A stretch of 64,000 nt of DNA from Amylibacter sp. SFDW26 (lineage in GTDB: Bacteria > Pseudomonadota > Alphaproteobacteria > Rhodobacterales > Rhodobacteraceae): contig NZ_WEIC01000006.1 in NCBI RefSeq assembly GCF_009184395.1, forward strand, positions 1-64,000. Reading direction: 5' to 3'. Position 1 is the first letter of the stretch; every line of letters begins with the position of its first letter. Under the pieces are notes generated by a model, which was given only the letters and a program-made list of their open reading frames with translations, was not told the DNA's origin and ran no database searches. This document shows positions 41,498-49,862 of this stretch, in pieces. The position numbers and the translations under genes are program-made.

Positions 41498-42958
41498 ATG
41501 TCTAATCGTCAACACTATATTTGGCCATGGAATAATGATCATCAAGATCAGGACCAACACCAAGGTCAAGGACAACATCAGGGCCAAGGCCAACATCAGG
41601 GTCAAGGACAATATCAATATAGTTCGAGTGAAAATGACAACGATAATGATAACGGCAATGGCAACCTGAACCTAAATGGTAATGGAAGCTTGAACCTGAA
41701 TGGTAATGCGAATGGCAATGCTAATGGAAATTATAATGGGAACCATAACCATAATGATAACCAAGCAAATAACGCAGCAAACAATGCAGCTACAAACAAT
41801 GCCACTAATGACACGGATGTTACAACAACAGTAACAACCGATGTTTCTGTCAATGTTGGGCTGGATGGTTATGTGCCAACGGATGATGATTTCGCTGATA
41901 TCGATCTTTCGAATGCATCTATTGATGATATTGTAATGGCAAAAGGTGACCTGAATTACGATCCAGGCAATGACCTAAGCTTAAATGATATCCTTGATGG
42001 CGCTCTTGATGGCGAAGGAAACGACAATGGTATCGTGAATGCTATGTCGAACAACCTTGTCGACAATGACACATTAAACAGCCCAACGATCGGTGGATCA
42101 ATTAGCCAAAACAACAACGCTAATGGTGGTCATGCTTACGCTGAAGAAGGCATTGATGCTGAATCTGAAGGCGGCAATGGTGGCGGCGACGCCGATGCTG
42201 ATGGCGGTGGTGCTATTGGTGGATTTGCAGCTGGCGGGCATGGATATGCTGGCGGTGGTGATGGCGGAGACGCTGGATCACTTGGCGTAGGTGTCGGTGT
42301 CGGCGGTGCTGCTTCTGGTGCAAATGCCGAAGGCGGCGATAGCGGAAACGCTGGATCTGTAGGTGCTGGTATTGGTGCTGGACTTGCAGCAGCGGGTGCT
42401 GATGCAGACGGTGGCGAAGGCGGAGACGCTGGCGCAATCGGTGTTGGTTTAGGTCTACTTGGTCTAGGACTAGCAAATGCAGAAGGTGATGACGGCGGCG
42501 ACGCTGGTGCAATCGCTGGAGCATTAGGTGCTGGTCACGGGCATGGTTCAGCTGGCAACGCAAACACCGGTCACGGTGGCAATGCTGGTGCCGCATCTGG
42601 TGCATATAATGCAGCTGGTGGTCATGGACATGCTGGTGCAATAGCTGGTGACGGCTATGGCGGCCAAGTCCAAGCTGGCGGCGGTCATGCTGGCGGTGGC
42701 ACAGGCGGTGCTGGTGGTTCAGCTACAACTGGTGACGGTGGTGCTGGTGGTTCTGCAGGAATGTGGGGCTCTAACAACGGTGACGATGGTTTCGTGACTG
42801 GTGAGTCTTTTGCATCTGCTGCAGCAGCTATTGACACTACAGCGTTTAATCAAAGCATCGTAATGGGTGCCAATGTGTTGGGTAACACTGTTGATATGAC
42901 AGTGGTAGGTGGCGCAATGAGCTCTACATTCATCGGCGACGATAGTGATGGTGCGTAA
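41498..42958 (+). CDS. Gln/Asn/Gly-rich repeat protein, type I secretion cargo candidate
   Basis: 486 aa, extreme composition. N-terminal Gln/His/Gly repeats (QHQGQGQHQGQGQ), then Asn/Gly repeats (about 50-95), an acidic stretch, and several roughly 26-aa Gly/Ala repeats each beginning GG(D/E)xG(D/N)AGS. The C-terminal 40 residues (NQSIVMGANVLGNTVDMTVVGG) resemble a module in the next protein. No signal peptide, which fits type I export by the downstream ABC/HlyD pair. AAGGAG ribosome site. Likely a fibrous matrix protein. Similar proteins are known to me only as hypothetical. Confidence 0.75.
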   Translation: MSNRQHYIWPWNNDHQDQDQHQGQGQHQGQGQHQGQGQYQYSSSENDNDNDNGNGNLNLNGNGSLNLNGNANGNANGNYNGNHNHNDNQANNAANNAATNNATNDTDVTTTVTTDVSVNVGLDGYVPTDDDFADIDLSNASIDDIVMAKGDLNYDPGNDLSLNDILDGALDGEGNDNGIVNAMSNNLVDNDTLNSPTIGGSISQNNNANGGHAYAEEGIDAESEGGNGGGDADADGGGAIGGFAAGGHGYAGGGDGGDAGSLGVGVGVGGAASGANAEGGDSGNAGSVGAGIGAGLAAAGADADGGEGGDAGAIGVGLGLLGLGLANAEGDDGGDAGAIAGALGAGHGHGSAGNANTGHGGNAGAASGAYNAAGGHGHAGAIAGDGYGGQVQAGGGHAGGGTGGAGGSATTGDGGAGGSAGMWGSNNGDDGFVTGESFASAAAAIDTTAFNQSIVMGANVLGNTVDMTVVGGAMSSTFIGDDSDGA

Positions 42959-42981
42959 TTAATCGCTTTAAATAGATACTG

Positions 42982-43007
42982 ATCTGCGCGGGATATCTCG
43001 CGCAGAT
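42982..43007 (+). terminator. Intercistronic hairpin between the two cargo genes
   Basis: ATCTGCGCG and CGCGCAGAT form a 9-bp stem with loop GGATATCT. The tail is AT-rich but lacks a pure T run. It probably lowers expression of the downstream genes or protects the upstream message. Confidence 0.6.
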
Positions 43008-43065
43008 TTATATAATAAAAAAATATTTTGAGGCCGAGTAACCAATATTTAAAACGAGGGTTATT

Positions 43066-45075
43066 ATGGCGTTTGATGCAACAACTGAGATTGTCGCTCA
43101 CTTTGTCGGTGTATTTGATATCGCTATCGAAAATGCCAAACTTCGCGACAATTATGACAGACTTAAAGCTCTGAAAGGCCAAGAGGCTGAGTATGAGGAA
43201 TTAAATAATATAACAGTAAATTTGAAAGCACCCTATACATTAAAAGGGTATGAACCGGGTCTATCACCCTACGCGTCTGCGTCGGTTTCTGATGGCAACT
43301 TTCACCCACCATATTCTTTATACAATAATTATGCGCGACCAGATGATTTTACCAATAACATTCAAACTCCAGAAGCCGATGATTTTTACCTAACCCATCC
43401 GCATTCAGGTCATAATACGTCTTTTGAGTTCTTCCTTGAACCTGCAAGCTCTGTCGTATCGATTGTCTATCAGACAACATTTCTTGAAGATAACGATATT
43501 CTCACTTTTGATGGTGCGGTTGAGTTCACCGATCCATCATATTTTTTGAACTATCTTAATGAATTGGTCTTAATAGCATCTGTTATTGATGGTTTGGAAG
43601 TCCCCAACCTGTTATCAAGCGATGCCATTGTTCACGATGAAGCCATTCAATTGCTTGAACGCGCTTCTGAATTCGAAACTGTAGCTTTATCTGGATTGAC
43701 GTCTACGACACTGCATGGAGATGCCGCTTACGGAATTCATATAAATGGGGAAACGGCAGAAAATTTACCCATTATAAAAGACCTTTTACCAGGTATCTTT
43801 AAAAAGGAAGAAACACCCGATGAAGATACTGAAAACCCATTAGAGGCCGTCTTTTCAGAGGACACCTCACTAGATTTCTTTGATGTGGATCCTGGGCACG
43901 CGATTGTGTCTGGCGCAAACCAAATCGTCAATCAAACATCGCTCGCAACCAACTGGCTAGACGCCCCCGTTATTTCAGTGATGGGAGATGTTATTTCCAT
44001 AGAAATCATCAACCAACTTAATATTTTATTCAATCATGACAATGGAGCGACCTCAGCCGAAACAAATGTATCTCATGCTTTCAATATGGCAGAGATCAAA
44101 CACGAATTTACCACGCCTCCTGTAGAAGAAGGCACTGTTGATGAAACCACTTCAGAGCCCATAGATAAAAGCTTACCTACACATTGGGTTGTAACCACCG
44201 TGGATGCCGACCTTGTTGCGATTAATTGGGTTCAGCAATATAATTTTATCACAGATACTGATCGCGCAGAAATAGAGTTTTCTGGTTGGGAAACTTATAT
44301 CGGTCTTGGCGAAAACAACATTCTAAACACCGCTTTACTGCTTGAAATTGGATATGGTTACGACCTTATTATTATAGGCGGAAGCATGATCAACATTAGC
44401 ATGATCAACCAAGTTAACATCGTTTTAGACAGCGATAATGTAACTTACACTGGTATCGCTCCAGATAATATTTCGACAAACGATAACTTGCTTTTAAATT
44501 ACGCGTCTTTGACTTCGGTTGGGGTGGATAATTATATCGAAATGACTGATCCATTTGCCAATGCAGCCGAGCAATTGGCTGATGGTGCACAAACGATCGG
44601 GGCTGATGTTGCACAAGATATGATGTTTGAAGGTGTAGATGTATTAAGCGTTCTATACATAGATGGCGACCTAACTGTGATGACTATGGTTGAACAATCA
44701 AATATTCTTGGAGACAGCGATCAGGTTCACCTCGCACTTGATGATTTCGAAAATACAACGGGTGCAGACGTGACCGTTACAACGGGTTCCAACGCCACCT
44801 TGAATACCGCGGTAGTGGTTAACCAAGGAGTGGATTCCACAGTGATGGTACAAGGTGAAGTGTACAGTGACGCATTAATTTACCAAGCGGAATTGATTGA
44901 TACAGATGCAGTTCCTCTTGGCGTCTCCACATCGGATTTAACAAGCGAAGCCGTCGTATTTTTAAGCGATGAAATGGCCGAAAGCCCTCCGATAACTTCC
45001 GAAGAAACAGTTTTAACACCAACAATGAATGGTGGCGCAACAACGCCAGATGTCATGCAAACGGTATTGGCCTAA
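43066..45075 (+). CDS. Large secreted repeat protein, second type I cargo candidate
   Basis: 669 aa, acidic, without signal peptide. From about residue 285 it carries at least five variants of a 25-residue unit, such as VISVMGDVISIEIINQLNI, DLVAINWVQQYNFITDTD, SMINISMINQVNIVLDSD, DLTVMTMVEQSNILGDSD and VYSDALIYQAELIDTD. The common pattern is alternating hydrophobics, then Q(x)N and D(x)D, as in beta-solenoid or amyloid-like repeats. The N-terminal 280 aa are unrelated. It lies between the first cargo gene and the exporter, 21 nt before the latter. No known family name. Confidence 0.65.
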   Translation: MAFDATTEIVAHFVGVFDIAIENAKLRDNYDRLKALKGQEAEYEELNNITVNLKAPYTLKGYEPGLSPYASASVSDGNFHPPYSLYNNYARPDDFTNNIQTPEADDFYLTHPHSGHNTSFEFFLEPASSVVSIVYQTTFLEDNDILTFDGAVEFTDPSYFLNYLNELVLIASVIDGLEVPNLLSSDAIVHDEAIQLLERASEFETVALSGLTSTTLHGDAAYGIHINGETAENLPIIKDLLPGIFKKEETPDEDTENPLEAVFSEDTSLDFFDVDPGHAIVSGANQIVNQTSLATNWLDAPVISVMGDVISIEIINQLNILFNHDNGATSAETNVSHAFNMAEIKHEFTTPPVEEGTVDETTSEPIDKSLPTHWVVTTVDADLVAINWVQQYNFITDTDRAEIEFSGWETYIGLGENNILNTALLLEIGYGYDLIIIGGSMINISMINQVNIVLDSDNVTYTGIAPDNISTNDNLLLNYASLTSVGVDNYIEMTDPFANAAEQLADGAQTIGADVAQDMMFEGVDVLSVLYIDGDLTVMTMVEQSNILGDSDQVHLALDDFENTTGADVTVTTGSNATLNTAVVVNQGVDSTVMVQGEVYSDALIYQAELIDTDAVPLGVSTSDLTSEAVVFLSDEMAESPPITSEETVLTPTMNGGATTPDVMQTVLA

Positions 45076-45096
45076 TTATATTATTTGGAGAATAAA

Positions 45097-47103
45097 TTGA
45101 CAGATCGATTAGACGCTCGCGAAAATGACTCCGCAGAAACAGCTTCCAACTCCGATGAACATGACGCAGCTGAAACAGCAGAAGCGAAGGTTATTCTGGA
45201 ATCAGAACAACGTATTGATAAGAATGAGAGACCAGCCGCTGGTTTGGGTGGCGTTCAGATTGAACAAACCAAAGGGCCAATTTTAAAGGATGGTAACGCA
45301 AAACCACCCACAACGGGTGGTAATGGTTCGGGGGGTGGCGGCGGGCAAACACCTAACTTCCATAAACGCATGGGGCCAGATCAGTTTTCTGATAGTTTAA
45401 AAATGGGCATGCGCGCGGTTCGTAAGAACCTAGCATTCGTGATGGTATTAACCTGTGCAACTAACTTATTGATCTTAGCAATACCAATTTACCTATTCCA
45501 AATATCAGATCGCGTTTTAACCAGTCGCTCAATTGATACATTGATCATGCTAACAATTGTGATTGCTGGTGCGGTTTTACTGCAAGCCGTTTTAGATGCG
45601 GTACGACGTTTTATCCTCATGCGATCAGCCGTAGAGATCGCTGCCCGATTAGGGGCTCCAATTCTAAGTGCAGCAGCACATGCATCTCTGCACAGCGGAG
45701 GACGAGAATATCAAACATTAGGCGATTTACAGCAAGTGCGCGGCTTTCTTGTTTCAAGCACATTAATTTCATTCCTTGATGTCCCCTTTGCACCTTTGTT
45801 CATTCTAGCAATCTTCCTTGTCCATCCGCACTTAGGAACCATTGTAATTGTGACGGCATTATTTTTATTTGTGATCGCCATAATTAACCAAAAAATGACA
45901 GCCAAACCATTTGCCGAAGCAAACGTAGCTCAGAGCAAAGCCAATATGCATCTGGATTCAATGTCACGGAACAGCCAAATTATTAACGCTTTGGCAATGG
46001 TTCCCGAAGCAGTGACAATTTGGGGGCATGACACGGCTGCGTCCCTAAAGGCACAAGTCCGCGCCCAAGACCGTAACATCGTTTCAGCAGCATGTTCACG
46101 TGCCACACGACTTTTAACCCAAATTGGTATGTTGGGATGGGGTGCATATTTGGCAATCAATGGCGAAATCACTGGCGGTATGGTGATCGCTGCATCAATC
46201 ATTGCAGGGCGAGCATTGGCACCTATTGAGGGTGCTATCGAAGGCTGGAACGCGTTTTTATTATCCCGTGCTGCTTATGGGCGGATCACTGGGTTGATGA
46301 ATAATTCTAAAGTTCAATTTGAAAAATTACGCTTACCACGCCCAGAAGGACGATTAGATGTTGAACGGCTTTTATATGTGCCAGCGGGCACAAAACAGGT
46401 CATCTTAAATGGATTAAGTTTCAACCTAACTCCAGGGGAGTCTTTGGCAATTATTGGCAATTCTGGCGCAGGGAAAACCACACTGGGGAAAATGTTGGTT
46501 GGATCCGTATTACCAACGTCTGGCAATGTGCGTCTGGATTTAATGGATTTACGGAATTGGGACACACGGCAATTAGGGGAAAGCATTGGCTACGTTCCAC
46601 AAGATGTGCAACTTTTCCCAGGCTCTATCAAAAACAACATCGCGCGGATGCGGACCAATGCAAATGACGCAGATATTCACCGTGCATCCGAATTGGCCGA
46701 TGTGCATGAAATGATTGCAAACCTACCTCATGGGTACGAAACCATGGTCGCGGCAGATGGATCCCCTCTATCAGGCGGGCAAAAGCAACGTATTGCACTG
46801 GCACGCGCATTTTATGGAAACCCACGTCTGCTGGTTCTTGATGAACCAAATTCCAATCTCGACGCGGGGGGTGATCAAGCATTAGCGCGTGCTATTCAAC
46901 ATGCAAAAGAAAGCGGCATTACTGTTGTTGTGATAACGCAGAAACCATCACTGTTACGTGTGGTCGATAAGATCATGTTAATGGCCGACGGTAATATTGC
47001 CCTGTTTGGGCAACGCCAACAAGTTTTGCAGCAACTTGCACAACGCGCAGCTGGAAATGATGAACTGGGCTCAGATACGCAAGGCGGTATTGAAAATGGC
47101 TAA
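45097..47103 (+). CDS. Type I secretion ABC exporter (PrtD/HlyB-like)
   Basis: 668 aa from TTG 45097, chosen because GGAG lies 6 nt upstream; an in-frame TTG at 45085 overlaps that site. An acidic, Gly-rich 95-residue N-terminal extension precedes the exporter domain. Six membrane helices (about 110-390) are followed by the ATPase: Walker A GNSGAGKTTLGK, signature LSGGQKQRIALARAF, Walker B LLVLDEPNSNLDAGG. No C39-like peptidase, so it is of the T1SS PrtD type. Overlaps the HlyD gene by 8 nt. TolC is not in the window. Confidence 0.93.
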   Translation: MTDRLDARENDSAETASNSDEHDAAETAEAKVILESEQRIDKNERPAAGLGGVQIEQTKGPILKDGNAKPPTTGGNGSGGGGGQTPNFHKRMGPDQFSDSLKMGMRAVRKNLAFVMVLTCATNLLILAIPIYLFQISDRVLTSRSIDTLIMLTIVIAGAVLLQAVLDAVRRFILMRSAVEIAARLGAPILSAAAHASLHSGGREYQTLGDLQQVRGFLVSSTLISFLDVPFAPLFILAIFLVHPHLGTIVIVTALFLFVIAIINQKMTAKPFAEANVAQSKANMHLDSMSRNSQIINALAMVPEAVTIWGHDTAASLKAQVRAQDRNIVSAACSRATRLLTQIGMLGWGAYLAINGEITGGMVIAASIIAGRALAPIEGAIEGWNAFLLSRAAYGRITGLMNNSKVQFEKLRLPRPEGRLDVERLLYVPAGTKQVILNGLSFNLTPGESLAIIGNSGAGKTTLGKMLVGSVLPTSGNVRLDLMDLRNWDTRQLGESIGYVPQDVQLFPGSIKNNIARMRTNANDADIHRASELADVHEMIANLPHGYETMVAADGSPLSGGQKQRIALARAFYGNPRLLVLDEPNSNLDAGGDQALARAIQHAKESGITVVVITQKPSLLRVVDKIMLMADGNIALFGQRQQVLQQLAQRAAGNDELGSDTQGGIENG

Positions 47104-48436
47104 CGTTCCAACAGATACAGTGCCTATAAATTGGTATGATGACGTTCCTCGATCTGTACGGAAACACGTCATATTCGGGACACTGTTATTGATCTTGTCT
47201 TTTGGAGGTTTTGGATACTGGGCAACCAGTGCTCCTTTGGCTGCAGCTGTCATTGCCCAAGGCAGCTTTATCGCCACAGGCCGTAATAAAATCATTCAAC
47301 ACCTTGAAGGTGGCATTATCCAAAGCATCAGCGTCAGTGAAGGTGATCTTGTGCAAAAAGGCCAAACATTGATGCAGCTGGATGAAACAGCGGCCTTAGC
47401 AACTGAGCGTGAGTTATTCTTGCGGCAGGTTCGTCTGCAAGTCGCAGAAGCCCGCATTCATGCTGAATATCAACGCGCCGAGACATTAGTGTTTCCAGAC
47501 CACATGATGACATTGCGATCTGATTATGAAATTGCGACTATGATGGATGGTCAGATGGTTGCATTTAACGTGGCCATGCAAGGTTTGAATAATGACATTG
47601 CGCTTCTGAACCGAAATATTGACGCCCTTGCTATTCGTAGCACGGGTTATGTTAGCCAACTCAAGTCTGCGAATGAGCAAAAGAAAATACTGACTGAAGA
47701 ATTAATAGACAAAGAGCAACTTTTCGAAAGCGGCTTGGTGCGTAAAGTTGAACTGAATGCTGTGAAACGTGCAATTGCCGAAGCTGATGGTCAGATAGGG
47801 CGACTTGAAGCAGAAATATCTGAAATTGAAGAAGTCTCACGCAGATATCACACGCAGATAGAACAGACGTTGGGTAAGCATCGGAATGCGGCGCTGGATG
47901 AGCTTCAGGCGATCCAAGCAGAATTAGAAAGTATCCGCGAACAATTTAGAACTGCAGAAAACGTTCTAAGCCGCGTTGAAATCACAGCACCTGTATCTGG
48001 CACAGTTGTACGGCTATATTATCATACGGCAGGTGGTGTAATAGAAAGCGGTAAGGCAATTGCTGAAATTCTGCCATCAGATCAGCCCCTGATCATTGAA
48101 ACTCAAATTCCCCGTACGGAAATTGATAGCGTTCAAAATGGTTATCAAGCGACAGTGCGTCTAACAGCATTAAACCAACGCATAACACCTGTGCTTTTTG
48201 GTGAGGTTTATTATGTCTCAGCGGATACGATTTCAGAAAAAACCAGTGGGGAAACAACTGAGGTTTATGTAGCGCGCGTCTCAATTCCCGCTGAAGAATT
48301 ATTAAGAGTTCCAGGGTTTTCCCCGACCCCAGGTATGCCAGCGGAAATCATGATCCAAACAGCAGAACGTACTTTCATCCAATATCTAACAAAACCGATC
48401 ACAGATAGTATGACACGTGCATTTCGTGAACAATGA
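47096..48436 (+). CDS. HlyD-family membrane fusion protein
   Basis: 446 aa from ATG 47096. One transmembrane helix (about 22-42), then lipoyl-like KIIQHLEGGIIQSISVSEGDLVQKGQ, long coiled-coil helices (about 105-290), and a C-terminal lipoyl half and beta-domain (ITAPVSGTVVRLYYHTAGGV). The adaptor connects the ABC exporter with an outer-membrane TolC-type channel. Its overlap with the ABC gene supports translation coupling and a dedicated complex. Confidence 0.93.
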   Translation: MANVPTDTVPINWYDDVPRSVRKHVIFGTLLLILSFGGFGYWATSAPLAAAVIAQGSFIATGRNKIIQHLEGGIIQSISVSEGDLVQKGQTLMQLDETAALATERELFLRQVRLQVAEARIHAEYQRAETLVFPDHMMTLRSDYEIATMMDGQMVAFNVAMQGLNNDIALLNRNIDALAIRSTGYVSQLKSANEQKKILTEELIDKEQLFESGLVRKVELNAVKRAIAEADGQIGRLEAEISEIEEVSRRYHTQIEQTLGKHRNAALDELQAIQAELESIREQFRTAENVLSRVEITAPVSGTVVRLYYHTAGGVIESGKAIAEILPSDQPLIIETQIPRTEIDSVQNGYQATVRLTALNQRITPVLFGEVYYVSADTISEKTSGETTEVYVARVSIPAEELLRVPGFSPTPGMPAEIMIQTAERTFIQYLTKPITDSMTRAFREQ

Positions 48437-48547
48437 AGAAATATATAGGAAAGTCAGCCATTATTTTTTCATACTAAAGATAGTAAAGAGATAAGTTATT
48501 TGCCTCCAAACTACTTTTAGTGGAGGGACACAAGAACGATCTTCTAT

Positions 48548-48652
48548 ATGGTTTATTCGGTGCCAGACAACCCGATCGTCATTTTATTGATGGTCAACGT
48601 TGTTCTAGTCCTGATTGGAATGTTGATGGATGACATTAGAGTCCACAAATGA
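48548..48652 (+). pseudogene. Fragment of TRAP transporter large permease (dctM-like)
   Basis: 34 codons: VPDNPIVILLMVNVVLVLIGMLMDD is very like the helix-loop region (DNPxVxLLLINxxLLxxGMxMD) of DctM permeases. The rest of the 430-aa protein is absent and the frame stops. The ATG has no ribosome site nearby. Probably a deletion scar between the secretion locus and the sugar operon. Confidence 0.5.
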
Positions 48653-48693
48653 TTTAGATGCGTAGTCCAAAATTATTACCGAAGCATAGGTAA

Positions 48694-49698
48694 TTAAGTT
48701 GTGGAACCTGGTATTAAGATAAATCCAACATCATAGCTGTTGCGTGTGGCATTTCCATGTAAAGCGTCTAAAAGAACTTCTGCTGCCATCCGCCCTAAAC
48801 GAAGGTGAGGGACGCGTACGGTTGTCATCTTATAAGGAACAATGGATAAAATAGGTAAATCGCCCCAGCCGGCAATGGCAATATCATCAGGAACTTTCTG
48901 TCCTTTCGTTTCACAATAGTTTAAACCACCAACAGCCATATTGTCATTTTGATAGAATATAGCTTCAATATCTGGGCTGGATGCTAATAATTGTTCTGTG
49001 CCGTAAAAACCAGGATAAAATCCTGGGTTGTCGTGAAGGCATAAGTGTTTTGTAAACCTGCTGCCAGCATCTTCGATTGCTTTTGTAAAGCCGTTCATTC
49101 GAGCTGTTGCTGCGTTAGCCGTTAGGTGTGATGTGCCGACATATCCAAGCTTACGATATCCCTTGCCAACCAAGTAACGTCCCATCTCATAACCACTATC
49201 ATAATGGTTTATGCCGACGGACATATCGATTGGCGAAGAGTTAAGGTCCCATATCTCTACAATCGGTATGCCTGCAGCTTTTAACATTGCTTGGGACTTT
49301 TGAGTATGTGAACGTCCTGTTAAAATCAGCCCGGCAGGTTGCCATGATAATACGGTTTTTATCCATGCTTCTTCTTGATTTAATGCGTGCTGTGTCATGC
49401 CTAAAATTGATTGATGAGAAAAGGCTCCTAGCTTTCGGTCTATGCCTTCTAACATTAAGCCAAAAACTTCGTTGCCGAGATCAGGGATGGAAACACCAAC
49501 AAATGTAGAGTTTATGTCACCTGCAAAAACAGAAGCTAAACGATTCGGTAAATAGCCAAGCCGTTCGACTTCTGCCATCACCTTTGTCCGCGTCTTTTCT
49601 GAAAAGCTACCTTTGTTACGTATAACTCGACTGGCAGTCATTTTAGAAACGCCAGCGGCTTTTGCGACTTCTTCTAGGCTTATCTTGTTGTTATTCAA
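48694..49698 (-). CDS. LacI-family transcriptional regulator
   Basis: 334 aa, full length. HTH ISLEEVAKAAGVSKMTASRVIRNKG, hinge KVMAEVERLGYLPNRLASVFAG, then a periplasmic-binding-protein-like effector domain. Start is a TTG at 49698 because no ATG precedes the HTH, with GAGA about 10 nt upstream. It is divergent from the sugar operon, and two GTTAC-N2-GTAAC sites lie between them, so it probably represses the operon and itself. Confidence 0.93.
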   Translation of the reverse strand: MNNNKISLEEVAKAAGVSKMTASRVIRNKGSFSEKTRTKVMAEVERLGYLPNRLASVFAGDINSTFVGVSIPDLGNEVFGLMLEGIDRKLGAFSHQSILGMTQHALNQEEAWIKTVLSWQPAGLILTGRSHTQKSQAMLKAAGIPIVEIWDLNSSPIDMSVGINHYDSGYEMGRYLVGKGYRKLGYVGTSHLTANAATARMNGFTKAIEDAGSRFTKHLCLHDNPGFYPGFYGTEQLLASSPDIEAIFYQNDNMAVGGLNYCETKGQKVPDDIAIAGWGDLPILSIVPYKMTTVRVPHLRLGRMAAEVLLDALHGNATRNSYDVGFILIPGSTT

Positions 49699-49726
49699 GG
49701 TAAAAATCTCTGCTTTTTAAGTTTTT

Positions 49727-49738
49727 GTTACCCGTAAC
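49727..49738. promoter_or_regulatory. LacI-type operator O1
   Basis: GTTACCCGTAAC: inverted arms GTTAC/GTAAC around CC. It lies between the regulator start and the -35 of the sugar promoter; a second copy with GG centre lies 57 bp away. Confidence 0.75.
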
Positions 49739-49746
49739 ATTTTGTG

Positions 49747-49775
49747 TTGACAGGTGCGACTTTCACATCAATGAT
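49747..49775 (+). promoter_or_regulatory. Promoter of the sugar-acid operon
   Basis: Perfect -35 TTGACA (49747-49752), 17-nt spacer, -10-like AATGAT (49770-49775). It is flanked by the two GTTAC-N2-GTAAC operators, an arrangement that fits repression by looping or blocking. Confidence 0.65.
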
Positions 49776-49783
49776 AGACTAAT

Positions 49784-49795
49784 GTTACGGGTAAC
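49784..49795. promoter_or_regulatory. LacI-type operator O2
   Basis: GTTACGGGTAAC, the reverse complement of O1, lies near the expected transcription start of the sugar operon. Confidence 0.75.
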
Positions 49796-49862
49796 TCAAT
49801 AATTCTCTTGGAGGGGGATGTTGATAAATTAAGCATAAGTGAACGTAACACTGGGAGGAAAC

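Noticed and set aside
42213-42641. His/Gln/Arg-rich minus-strand frame in the Gly-rich cargo gene
   Set aside because: Composition mirrors the Gly/Ala repeats on the plus strand, so it is a shadow.
41498-42958. CRISPR or tandem DNA repeat array in the repetitive cargo gene
   Set aside because: Repeats are protein-coding, in frame, imperfect and have no spacer structure.
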